A DNA stretch of 64,000 nt from Actinoplanes oryzae (GTDB lineage: Bacteria > Actinomycetota > Actinomycetes > Mycobacteriales > Micromonosporaceae): contig NZ_JAUQWH010000014.1 of assembly GCF_030757795.1 (NCBI RefSeq), positions 28,663 through 92,662 on the forward strand, written 5' to 3'. Below the pieces are notes generated by a model. The model did not search any database, had not been told where the DNA came from, and saw nothing but the letters and a program-made list of their open reading frames with translations. The position numbers and the translations under genes were made by a program. This document shows positions 7,986-15,278 of this stretch, in pieces; positions within the stretch are counted from its first letter, which is position 1, and each line of letters opens with the position of its first letter.

Positions 7986-9071
7986 TCAGCTGCGGAAGCG
8001 GCGGGCGAACTGGGCGGTGAACAGGTCGGCGCCCTTGCGCTCGCGGACCGTCTCGACGGACACCGGCGCCACGCCTCCCGGGGCGGGCATCTGGCCGGCG
8101 CCACCGCGCGTGCCGAGTGGGATCAACATGCGCCGGTGCGGCGACACGGGGTGCACGGCCTCGGGTCGCTCGCCGGCCAGCTGCGCCCCGATGTTGGCCA
8201 CGACGGTCTGGGCCTGCTGCTGGGCGTAGCTCGCCATCTTCGGATCCGGCAGATCGACGATGTCACCGAGGGCGTACATGCGGTCGTACCCGCGGACCGT
8301 CAGCCGCTCGGTGACCGGGACCGTCCCCCGCGACGTCAGCTCCCCGCCGGGGAGCCAGCCGGTGTTGAGGCTCAGGCCGTACGTGCGGAACCAGATGTCC
8401 GCCGTGATCTCCTCCCCGCCTTCGGTGGCCACCCGGAACTCGCCGGCCCGGCCCGGCCCGACCGGGGGCGCGGAGGCCAGGCCGGCGCCGAGGCGCAGCT
8501 CGACGCCGGCCTTGTCGAGCTGGGTGCGCAGGTCGTCGCGTACCTCGGGCAGCAGGAAGGGCAGCAGCTGCTCGTTGCGGTCGACCACGACCACGTGCTT
8601 GTCCGGCCAGGCGTCATTGATCTCTCCGGCCAGCTCCAGGCCGACCGGCCCGGCGCCCACGATGAGTACGCGACCGGCGCCGGCCAGCTGCTCGTGACTC
8701 GCCCGCAGATCGGCCAGCGCCTCGGCGGTGTCCGTGACCCCGGGCCGCGGCTTGCCCGGAAAGGTGTAGCCGGACCCGGTGGCGAGCACCACGTAGTCGG
8801 CCTCGACCCGGCCGCCGGAGGCGAGCGCGACGCCCCGCGCGTCCACCGAGACCGCCGCGTCCCGGACGAAGCGCCCGCGGGTCAGCAGGGTGTCGAACGG
8901 GAAGAAGATCCGCGGCGCCCAGTCCGGCCGGGTCAGCGCGCGGAGGGAGCCGGCCGCGTTGACGAAGGCGTCCCGGGGGTCGATGAGCACGACGTCCGCC
9001 ACGTCGTCCAGCTCGCGGGCCACGAGAGACCCGCCATATCCCCCGCCTACAACTGCCACTGTCCGGCCCAT
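7986..9071 (-). CDS. NAD(P)H-dependent FAD oxidoreductase (FSP1/AIFM2- or NDH-2-like)
   Basis: This is a 361-residue pyridine nucleotide-disulfide oxidoreductase-type flavoprotein. The FAD Rossmann motif is VVGGGYGGSLVA (residues 7-18), the ATGSGYTFP motif follows near residue 96, the NAD(P) site is IVGAGPVGLELAGE (about 140-153), and the second FAD motif is YALGDIVD near residue 268. No CxxC redox pair is present, so it resembles single-component quinone reductases such as FSP1. The ATG has AGGAGG upstream. Three GTTCGG-N3-CCGAAC-like sites lie just upstream and the MarR gene follows, so redox or quinone-responsive repression is likely. Confidence 0.88.
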   Translation of the reverse strand: MGRTVAVVGGGYGGSLVARELDDVADVVLIDPRDAFVNAAGSLRALTRPDWAPRIFFPFDTLLTRGRFVRDAAVSVDARGVALASGGRVEADYVVLATGSGYTFPGKPRPGVTDTAEALADLRASHEQLAGAGRVLIVGAGPVGLELAGEINDAWPDKHVVVVDRNEQLLPFLLPEVRDDLRTQLDKAGVELRLGAGLASAPPVGPGRAGEFRVATEGGEEITADIWFRTYGLSLNTGWLPGGELTSRGTVPVTERLTVRGYDRMYALGDIVDLPDPKMASYAQQQAQTVVANIGAQLAGERPEAVHPVSPHRRMLIPLGTRGGAGQMPAPGGVAPVSVETVRERKGADLFTAQFARRFRS

Positions 9072-9088
9072 GCCCGCCTCCTTGTTTG

Positions 9089-9160
9089 GTTCGGTGGCCG
9101 AACTTTATTGGTTCGGGCGCCGAACTACAAGAGAGTTGGCGGTCAGTTTGGTTGCCGAAC
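9089..9160. promoter_or_regulatory. Three MarR-type operator sites
   Basis: Three 15-bp inverted repeats precede the oxidoreductase: GTTCGGTGGCCGAAC at 9089-9103, GTTCGGGCGCCGAAC at 9111-9125, and the one-mismatch GTTTGGTTGCCGAAC at 9146-9160. They share the form GTTCGG-N3-CCGAAC. They sit 18-89 bp before the start codon, the right place to block its promoter. The MarR encoded next door is the likely ligand. Confidence 0.82.
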
Positions 9161-9237
9161 TTTTTGCAGTTCCCCGTGAAGCTGCTTGCCTCGAGGCACT
9201 GCTTTCTCGCGGCGGCGCCGGGCCTTCTCGGCGGCGT

Positions 9238-9264
9238 CTACACCTGCGCTTCGCGCCGGTGTAG
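9238..9264 (-). terminator. Terminator-like hairpin after the MarR gene
   Basis: Stem CTACACC (9238-9244) pairs with GGTGTAG (9258-9264), with an inner GCGC/GCGC stem and a TTC loop. It lies just beyond the MarR stop in the direction of transcription and may separate marR from the oxidoreductase transcript. Confidence 0.6.
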
Positions 9265-9272
9265 CGGGCCGG

Positions 9273-9737
9273 TCAGGCGTCGGTGGCGTCGACGTCCATG
9301 AAGATGGCGGAGACGTTGTTGTCCTGGGCAACGCGGGCGAGCAAACTGGTGAGCGTCTCGAGCTCCGCCGCCGTCAGCGACGCGGGGAACTGCTCGATCT
9401 GCCGCTTCGTCTTCGTGTAGAACCCGTCGGCGACCTCGCGCCCCCGCTCGGTGAGCGCGACGCTGACCACCCGCGAGTCGTGGAAGCCCGCCTCGCGCCG
9501 CACCAGCCCGTCGCGCTCCAAATTGTTGACCAGTCCGGTGACGGTCGACTTGGCGAGGCCGAGCACCACGCTCAGGTCCCCCATCCCGAACGGTTGCGCG
9601 CGCAGGCAGCAGAGCAGCTGCCCCTGCTGGGACGAGATGCCGAATTCGCGACTGTTCTCGGCGTAGGCCCCGTTCACCAGAAAGGCGGCCCGCACCAGCG
9701 CGGTCGAGAGCCCGATCCGCCCACCGTTCCCACCCAC
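9273..9737 (-). CDS. MarR-family transcriptional regulator
   Basis: The protein has 154 residues with the winged-helix core MGDLSVVLGLAKSTVTGLVNNLERDGLVRRE (recognition helix AKSTVTGLVNNLE) and the wing HDSRVVSVALTERG. MarR proteins are dimeric repressors released by phenolics, oxidants or other small ligands. The GTG at 9737 is the first plausible start. It lies upstream of and co-directional with the FAD oxidoreductase, whose leader holds three matching inverted repeats. Autoregulation is possible, but no copy of the site was seen 5' of this gene. Confidence 0.9.
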   Translation of the reverse strand: MGGNGGRIGLSTALVRAAFLVNGAYAENSREFGISSQQGQLLCCLRAQPFGMGDLSVVLGLAKSTVTGLVNNLERDGLVRREAGFHDSRVVSVALTERGREVADGFYTKTKRQIEQFPASLTAAELETLTSLLARVAQDNNVSAIFMDVDATDA

Positions 9738-10066
9738 GCCGCCAGCCTACCGCCGCCCCGCAGAACCACCCGCCACGAGCCGCCGCGCCGCCGCCCGCCG
9801 CGCGCCACCGCCACCACGCGCCACGAGCCGCCGCGCCGCCGCCCGCCGCGCGCCAGCGCCACCACGCGCCATGAGCCGCCGCGCCAACGCCATCGCCCGC
9901 CGCGCGCCGCCGGCCGCGTCGATGCGCCACCGCTGCCGTGGGAGCGCCCTCGGCCGCCGCAGGTTCCGGCGGCCACCCGGCATCGCTCGCGGCCCTGGGG
10001 GCTTACCTCTCGCTGCGAGGCGAAGGTCACGGGGTGCAGGAGGCTCGGCGCGGATAGCGTCGGGGC
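9738..10066. repeat. Intergenic 48-bp minisatellite, no gene
   Basis: No credible gene lies between marR and the epimerase. The region starts with two nearly identical 48-bp units (9771-9818 and 9819-9866) and a diverged third copy from 9867, all very CG-rich. The period divides by three, so the reverse strand stays open and reads as a low-complexity Arg/Ala/Trp-rich peptide; I treat that as an artefact. The remainder up to 10066 shows nothing distinct. Confidence 0.8.
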
Positions 10067-10894
10067 ATGAGGATTGCGCTGACGGGTGGGTCGGGGTACA
10101 TCGGGTCGGCGCTGGTCGCGGAGCTGACGCGCGCGGGGCACGAGGTGACCGCCCTGGTGCGGTCGGGGGCGGCTGCGGACAAGGTGGCCGGGCTCGGGGG
10201 CCGGCCCGTCGTGGGCGACCTGTTCGAGCCGGAGTGGGTGGCGGGCCAGTTCGCGCAGGCGGACGCCGTGGCTCATCTCGCCGCCACCGGGGACGCGACG
10301 ACGGCGCAGCTCGATCGCGGTGTCGTGGCGGCGGCGAAGGAGGCCGGGCGGCCGTACGTGCACACCAGCGGCATCTGGCTGTGGGGTGACAACCCGGCGA
10401 TCACCGAGGAGTCGCCGGTGTCGCCGCCGGAGCTGACGGCGTGGCGGATCCCGGTCGAGGAGACCGTGCTGACCTCCGGGCTGGTGGTTTCGATCGTCGC
10501 GCCGGGCATCGTGTACGGGCACGGCGGCGGCAGTGTGGCCGGCAGCTTCGCGGCGGCGCGCACGGCCGGCGGGAAGGTGCCGCTGGTCGGGGACGGGTCG
10601 CAGCACTGGACGACCGTGCATGTGGACGACCTTGCCGTGCTCTACCGGATCGTGCTGGAGCGGGGCGAGGGCCTCGGCTACGTGATCGGCGCCTCGGGCG
10701 ACAACCCGACGGTCCGCGAGCTGGGCGAGGCCGTCGGCGACGTGCAGCCCGAGACGCCGGAGGAGTCCCGGGCCCGCCTCGGCGACAGGCTCGCCGACGC
10801 GTTGCTGCTCGACCAGCGGGCGGCCGGGGCCAAGGCACGCTCGCTGGGCTGGACTCCCTCCCGCCCCTCCCTCATCGACGACCTCCGCCGCTGA
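10067..10894 (+). CDS. NAD-dependent epimerase/dehydratase (extended/atypical SDR)
   Basis: This is a 275-residue Rossmann protein. The glycine motif TGGSGYIG is at residues 6-13, Arg32 after beta-2 (LVRSG) suggests NADP, and the later segments HLAATGD and IVAPGIVYGHGGG fit the epimerase family. The canonical catalytic YxxxK is not clear, so it may be an NmrA-like or atypical SDR. The gene stands alone, between two repeat-filled intergenic regions. Confidence 0.85.
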   Translation: MRIALTGGSGYIGSALVAELTRAGHEVTALVRSGAAADKVAGLGGRPVVGDLFEPEWVAGQFAQADAVAHLAATGDATTAQLDRGVVAAAKEAGRPYVHTSGIWLWGDNPAITEESPVSPPELTAWRIPVEETVLTSGLVVSIVAPGIVYGHGGGSVAGSFAAARTAGGKVPLVGDGSQHWTTVHVDDLAVLYRIVLERGEGLGYVIGASGDNPTVRELGEAVGDVQPETPEESRARLGDRLADALLLDQRAAGAKARSLGWTPSRPSLIDDLRR

Positions 10895-11184
10895 GCAGAC
10901 CTCCGCTGCCGCCGGCCGGCCCAGCAAGCCACGGCCAACGGCAGGGAGCCAAGGCCGGCGGCGGCGACCCACGGACGACGGCAACGAGCCACGGCCAGCG
11001 CAGGGAGCCACGGCTGGCGGCAACGAGCCACGACCGGCGCAGGGAGCCACGGCCGACGGCAGCGAGCCACGGCTGGCGCAGGGAGCCACGGTCGGCGGGG
11101 AGTATCCGTCGCCGGCGGGCTCAGCGGCATCCGAGATGGCGAAATTGCTCAGGCGAAACCTTCATCCGCCGCCGCCCGCCGCCG
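10895..11184. repeat. Intergenic 39-bp tandem repeat array
   Basis: Units beginning GAGCCACGG recur at 10986, 11025 and 11064 with a 39-bp period, and each unit contains a second GGGAGCCACGG half. More degenerate copies extend back to about 10930. The period keeps the minus strand open, giving a PWLPA/VARC repeat peptide, which I take as a shadow. The EAL-HDOD gene starts at the end of this stretch with no clear ribosome binding site. Confidence 0.8.
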
Positions 11185-12432
11185 ATGGGTCCGGGCGTGA
11201 ACCCCAACCTGCCGTCCCCGGGCACTCAGCTCGTGCACGTCGGCCGGCAGCCGATCTTCGACGAGACCGGCGATGTCGTCGCCTACGAGCTGCTGTTCCG
11301 CGGCAGCATGGACGCCGTCGAGGCCGGCCGGCGCGACACCTACGCGACCAGTCAGGTGATCGTGAACGCGTTCACCGAGTTCGGCATCGACGAGGTCGTC
11401 GGCGACCGGACGTGCTTCATCAACATGACGCGCGAGTTCCTGACCGGCGAGCTGGTGCTGCCGTTCGGGCCCGAGCACGTGGTCCTCGAGGTGCTCGAGA
11501 CCGTCGACGTGGATGACGACGTCATCACGGGCGTGACCGCGCTGGTCGAGCAGGGGTACCGGATCGCGCTGGACGACTTCGTGTGGGGGTCGGGGCACGA
11601 GCGTCTGCTGCCGCTGGCGTCGTACGTGAAGCTGGACCTGCTGGGCGGTGACCTCACGCATCTGGACGAGATCGTCGAGGCGTGCCGCGCGTACCCGGAC
11701 ATCAAGATCGTCGCCGAGGGGCTGGAGACCGGCGAGCACGTCGCGCTCAGCAACAAGTACGGCTTCGAGCTGCGCCAAGGATACGTACTCAGCCGCCCGC
11801 AGGTCCTCACCGCCGCCAGCCTGACGCCGTCGAAGTTGCGCCGGCTGGAGCTGCTCGGGGCGCTCAGCGCCAAGGACGCCGACCTCGACAAGATTCTCAA
11901 GATCATCGCGGGTGACCCGGCGCTGACCATGCGCGTGCTGCGGGCCAGCAACTCGGCCGCGGCGGGGGCGACCAGCCGCGTCTCGTCCGTACGCCAAGCC
12001 GTGGTCATGCTCGGCCTCGCCCACATCCGGCAGTGGGCGATGCTCATGGTCGTCGACGACGTCGCCGAGGCCACCGAGACGCAGCTGGCCGACGCCCTCA
12101 CCCGGGCACGCCTGTGCGAGAACGTCGCCTCGGCGTTCGGCGCGGCCCCGGACGCGGCGTTCATGGCGGGCCTGATCACCGCGGTGGCGCAGATGCTCGG
12201 CATGACGCCGGCGTCGATGGCCCACCAGCTGCCGCTCACGCCGGAGATCGAGTCGGCCCTGGAGCGCGGGGCCGGGCCGCTGGGGCAGGTGCTGCGGGTG
12301 GTCAACGCGTACGAGCGGGGGGATCTCGGCGAGGTCGCCGCCGCGTACGCCGGGCACGACCTGTCCGGCACGGTGGTGGCCGCGATGCGCTGGTCCGCCA
12401 AGGCCGTGGCCGCGACGCAGGGCGCGGCCTGA
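11185..12432 (+). CDS. EAL-HDOD domain signalling protein (degenerate EAL)
   Basis: This is a 415-residue cytoplasmic protein. An N-terminal EAL-like domain (about residues 12-205) is followed by an HDOD domain (about 215-400), the YuxH/CdgJ architecture. Several c-di-GMP phosphodiesterase positions survive (YELLFRG in place of EAL, EVLETV, KLDLL, EGLET, QGY), but the metal-loop motif DDFGTG is replaced by DDFVWGSG, so catalysis is doubtful and c-di-GMP sensing is more likely. The ATG at 11185 is chosen; a GTG at 11197 is an alternative and neither has a strong ribosome binding site. The last 50 bases and the stop are echoed in a degenerate copy 72 bp downstream. Confidence 0.85.
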   Translation: MGPGVNPNLPSPGTQLVHVGRQPIFDETGDVVAYELLFRGSMDAVEAGRRDTYATSQVIVNAFTEFGIDEVVGDRTCFINMTREFLTGELVLPFGPEHVVLEVLETVDVDDDVITGVTALVEQGYRIALDDFVWGSGHERLLPLASYVKLDLLGGDLTHLDEIVEACRAYPDIKIVAEGLETGEHVALSNKYGFELRQGYVLSRPQVLTAASLTPSKLRRLELLGALSAKDADLDKILKIIAGDPALTMRVLRASNSAAAGATSRVSSVRQAVVMLGLAHIRQWAMLMVVDDVAEATETQLADALTRARLCENVASAFGAAPDAAFMAGLITAVAQMLGMTPASMAHQLPLTPEIESALERGAGPLGQVLRVVNAYERGDLGEVAAAYAGHDLSGTVVAAMRWSAKAVAATQGAA

Positions 12433-12508
12433 ATCCACCGGCTCGGCGGGAGCGCGACGCGATGGTCCGCCATCGCCGTGGCCGCAGGACGGGGGCGCGG
12501 CCTGAATT
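12382..12508. repeat. Degenerate 72-bp duplication across the EAL-HDOD stop
   Basis: The segment from 12382 through the stop and following AAT (to about 12435) is repeated from 12454 to about 12508 with roughly ten substitutions and one indel; both copies end in GCGCGGCCTGAAT. The second copy is non-coding. Confidence 0.75.
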
Positions 12509-12523
12509 TGTAGGCTTCGAAGC

Positions 12524-13363
12524 ATGAGCGCCTTTGCCAGCCCGGTTGACGTTGTCACCTACGGCGAGTACGTCCCGGGTGACGTTGTCACCTTCCCCGG
12601 TCGCGTCACGGAGGCTGCGGCCGGGCGCTACCACTTGTACGGCGGCTGGTTCTGCCCGTGGTGGCATCGCGTCGCGATCACCCGCGCGCTGTCCGGCCTG
12701 GATGACGTTGTCACCATGTCCTTCGTGGACGGCGAGCGGGACAGCCGCGGCTGGGCGTTCCGCGAGCAGTACGGGCCCGATCCGGTCAACGGCTTCACGC
12801 TGCTGCGCCAGGCGTACGAGGCGACGCAGCCCGGCTTCCGCGGCCACGTCTCCGTCCCGGCGCTCTGGGACCGGGCGACCTCGCGGCTGGTCAGCAACGA
12901 TCCGAAGGCGATCGGCCTCGACTTCGCCACGGCGTTCCGGGGCGTGGCGACGCCGCTGATCGACACGTACCCCGAGGACCTGCGCGCCGGCATCGAAGAG
13001 CTCGACTCCTGGATCGGCCCGGCGGTCAACCGCGGCACGGGACCGGCGCGCACCTCCGGCGTCGCCCGGGAAACGCTTCTCGAAGCCTTCGAGCGGCTCG
13101 ACTCCCGGCTCTCCGCCTCCCGCTACCTGCTCGGCGACCGGCTCACCGAGGCGGACATCCGGCTGTGGGTCACGCTGGTCCGCTACGACGTGGGCGCCAA
13201 TGCACACCGTGAGATCAACGCGGGGCTGCACGTGTACCCGCACCTGTGGGCGTACGCGCGTGATCTCTACACGCTGCCGGCCTTCCACGAGACGACCGAC
13301 TTCGCCGCCTTCAGCGCACCGGACGTGGACCTCCCCGACTGGTCAGCGCCGGCCGACCGCTGA
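12524..13363 (+). CDS. Glutathione S-transferase-like protein (xi class, glutathionyl-hydroquinone reductase family)
   Basis: The protein has 279 residues with an N-terminal thioredoxin-like domain containing FCPWWHR (Cys44), the counterpart of the CPWAHR active site of glutathionyl-hydroquinone reductases (YqjG/ECM4), and an all-helical GST C-terminal domain ending in YLLGDRLTEADIRLWVTLVRYD. The family reduces thiol-conjugated hydroquinones using the active-site Cys. Actinobacteria generally use mycothiol rather than glutathione, so the co-substrate may differ. It is convergent with the ECF42 sigma gene. Three copies of the inverted repeat TGACGTTGTCA lie inside its first 190 bases. Confidence 0.87.
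   Translation: MSAFASPVDVVTYGEYVPGDVVTFPGRVTEAAAGRYHLYGGWFCPWWHRVAITRALSGLDDVVTMSFVDGERDSRGWAFREQYGPDPVNGFTLLRQAYEATQPGFRGHVSVPALWDRATSRLVSNDPKAIGLDFATAFRGVATPLIDTYPEDLRAGIEELDSWIGPAVNRGTGPARTSGVARETLLEAFERLDSRLSASRYLLGDRLTEADIRLWVTLVRYDVGANAHREINAGLHVYPHLWAYARDLYTLPAFHETTDFAAFSAPDVDLPDWSAPADR
12547..12713. promoter_or_regulatory. Three TGAC-N3-GTCA inverted repeats inside the GST gene
   Basis: The same 11-mer TGACGTTGTCA occurs at 12547-12557, 12580-12590 and 12703-12713, each followed by CC. The copies encode Asp-Val-Val-Thr in frame. Related TGACACCGTCA sites occur at 14586 and 14625. A binding function is inferred only. Confidence 0.45.
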
Positions 13364-13384
13364 AAGGCCGCCGGATGACCGGAC

Positions 13385-14559
13385 TCAGGCGACCTCCGCG
13401 ATCCTTGCGCTGAGAAAGGCCCGTTCCGCGGCGTCGTCCGTCAGGAGCAAAGCCTCCCTGTACGCCGTCAGCGCCTCGTCAGCACGCCCGGCACGCCGCA
13501 GGAAGTCCGCCCGTGCCGCGCTCAGGTACGCGTAGGTCGCCAGCGCCGGCTCGTCACGCAGCGGCTCGAGGGCGGCGAGTCCGGCGAGCGGGCCGTCGCG
13601 CATGCCGATCGCCACGGCGCGGTTGAGGTCCACGACCGGGTTCGGCCACAGGACGCGCAGGACGTCGTAGAGCCCGCAGACTCGGCCCAGTCGGTCGCGG
13701 CGAGGCTCGGGGCTTCGGCGTGGACGGCGGCGATGGCGGCCTGGACGGCGTACCGATGCAAAGGGCGCCGGGCGAGAGCCGCGCGCACGACGGTGACCCC
13801 CTCCCGGATGCGCGCGTGGTCCCAGGCTGCGCGATCCTGGTCGCCGAGCAGGACGAGCCGGCCGTCCTGGACAGGGCGCCGGCTGTCGGTCAGCAGCAGC
13901 AACGCCAGCAGGCCGAGCACGCCCGGGTCGTCGGGCAGCATACTGTGCAGCGTTCGGGCGAGCGCGATCGCGCTGTCGACCAGGTCGCGCCGGGCCAGGT
14001 GCCCGGTCGTGAAGACCAGATGGACGACGTCGAGCACGGCGGGCAGCCGGACCGGCAGTTCCTCCGGCGACGGCACCCGGTACGGGATGCGCGCCGCCGC
14101 GATCTTCTTCTTCGCGCGGGTGATCCGGGCCGCCATCGCCGGCTCGCGCACCAGGAACGCGCGCGCCACCTCGGCGGTCGTCAGCCCGCACAGCAGCCGG
14201 AGCGTGAGCGCCACCCGGGCCTCGGCGGGCAGCGCCGGATGACAGCACGTGAAGATCAGGCGGAGCCGGTCGTCGCGCACCGGAGCGGCCGGCTCGTCGA
14301 CGACCAGCAGCGGCAGGGCGCGCCGGAGCAGCACCTCGCGGCGGGCCAGGTCGAGCGCCCGGTTGCGCGCGACCGTCGTCAGCCACGCGCCGGGCCGGGC
14401 GGGGACACCGTCGCGGGGCCAGACCTGCAGAGCCCGGGTGTACGCGTCCTGGGTGCACTCCTCGGCCAGATCCAGGTCCCGGGTGACGCGCACCGTGGCG
14501 GCGAGCACGGCGGCCCACTCGCTCCGGTGCGCGTCCGCCAGCGCCTCCTGAACCGTCAC
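13385..14559 (-). pseudogene. ECF42-type RNA polymerase sigma factor, frameshifted
   Basis: The sequence encodes an ECF sigma factor with the long C-terminal TPR-like extension typical of ECF42. Reading from GTG 14559, sigma region 2 (LAEECTQDAYTRALQVWP, then ARPGAWLTTVARNRALDLARR) and region 4 (TLRLLCGLTTAEVARAFLV) are intact. Near 13680 the frame is lost: after TDWAE the family sequence continues only in another frame as CGLYDVLRVLWPNPVVDLNRAVAIG to the TGA at 13385. One missing base around 13679-13682 explains this exactly. It is paired with a DGPF/YCII gene, as ECF42 members are. It is either a real lesion or an assembly error; a translated product as read would have a scrambled C-terminus. 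Confidence 0.85.
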
Positions 14560-14585
14560 CGCGCGCCCGCGCAGTCGCCGTCAGC

Positions 14586-14713
14586 TGACACCGTCACCTC
14601 ACGTCCCCGAAGGAGGCTGGCAGCTGACACCGTCACCTCGCGGCCCCCGATGACTCCGGCAGCTGACGATGGCGTCACGCCAGCTGCGACGACGGTGCCG
14701 GCCGACGGTGTCA
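14586..14713. repeat. TGAC-N3-GTCA repeat cluster between ECF42 and DGPF genes
   Basis: CAGCTGACACCGTCACCTC is present at 14583-14601 and again at 14622-14640 with a 39-bp offset. A wider-spaced relative, TGAC-N6-GTCA, is at 14664-14677, and a partial GACGGTGTCA at 14704-14713. They fill the 151-bp gap between the sigma gene and its partner gene. Confidence 0.75.
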
Positions 14714-15064
14714 TCGTTCGACCAGGGGGCGGATCTCGATGCCGCCGCTGGACTCCGCGATCTCGGGCAGGCGGCCGGCCAGCTCGATCACCGTGTCGAG
14801 ATCGGGCGCCTCGAGCAGGTAGTACCCGCCCAGCACCTCCTTGGTCTCGGGGAACGGCCCGTCGGTCGGCACCGCCCGCCCGGCCACCCGCTCGCGCACC
14901 GTCGTCGCCGTGGCCGACGCCTCCAGCTGGGCGCCTCCGACGAGCGCCGGCCCGGCCGCGGCCGCGAAGGCAGCATGAGCCGCGTGCTTGGCCGCCAGCT
15001 CCTCGGGACTGTGCGCCTCCCACTCCCGCTCGTCGCCGTAGATGAGAACCAGGTACTTGGCCAT
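14711..15064 (-). CDS. DGPF/YCII-related domain protein, ECF42 partner
   Basis: This is a 117-residue single-domain protein with the hallmark DGPF motif (PTDGPFPETKE, about residues 67-77) and the pattern GGYYLLEAPDLDTVIELA. YCII-like DGPF proteins are the conserved neighbours and known regulon targets of ECF42 sigma factors; their biochemical role is unresolved. The ATG is at 15064. Upstream is a TGTCGA-N17-CGTC promoter matching the ECF42 consensus, so the gene is probably transcribed by the neighbouring sigma factor, if that is functional. Confidence 0.88.
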   Translation of the reverse strand: MAKYLVLIYGDEREWEAHSPEELAAKHAAHAAFAAAAGPALVGGAQLEASATATTVRERVAGRAVPTDGPFPETKEVLGGYYLLEAPDLDTVIELAGRLPEIAESSGGIEIRPLVER

Positions 15065-15100
15065 GTCGTCTCCCTCTAGCCGGTGTCGTTCATCATGTCC

Positions 15101-15127
15101 GACGAGCGGGATCGGGCCGGATCGACA
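15101..15127 (-). promoter_or_regulatory. Predicted ECF42-dependent promoter
   Basis: On the minus strand TGTCGA (15122-15127) is followed by a 17-bp spacer and CGTC (15101-15104), 37 bp before the DGPF start codon. This agrees with the reported ECF42 motif (TGTCGA in the -35, CGA/TC in the -10), recalled from the literature. Confidence 0.75.
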
Positions 15128-15199
15128 AATCGCTGGACCGGTTTCCCGCGGGCCGATAGTTTCCGGCTGTCCGTGACACCACCCGAGGAGGTGAGACCC

Positions 15200-15256
15200 A
15201 TGACCGCTGGATCGATGTGGGTGCTCACCGTTTCGTCACGGCCGGGAGCGCCCTGA
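15200..15256 (+). CDS. Putative 18-residue leader peptide
   Basis: This short ORF (MTAGSMWVLTVSSRPGAP) has a near-perfect ribosome binding site, GAGGAGGTGAG, six bases from its ATG, and ends 22 bases before the monooxygenase start. Its strong initiation signal and position suggest a translated leader controlling or coupling the downstream gene. A second leader with the same ribosome binding block and a WVL core is found at 25580-25639 in an unrelated operon. No function is known. Confidence 0.5.
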   Translation: MTAGSMWVLTVSSRPGAP

Positions 15257-15278
15257 GCGACTCCCGGAAGGCAACTCT

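Noticed and set aside
13660..13700. Programmed frameshift in the ECF42 gene
   Set aside because: No slippery heptamer or downstream pseudoknot is evident; a one-base deletion or sequencing error is simpler.
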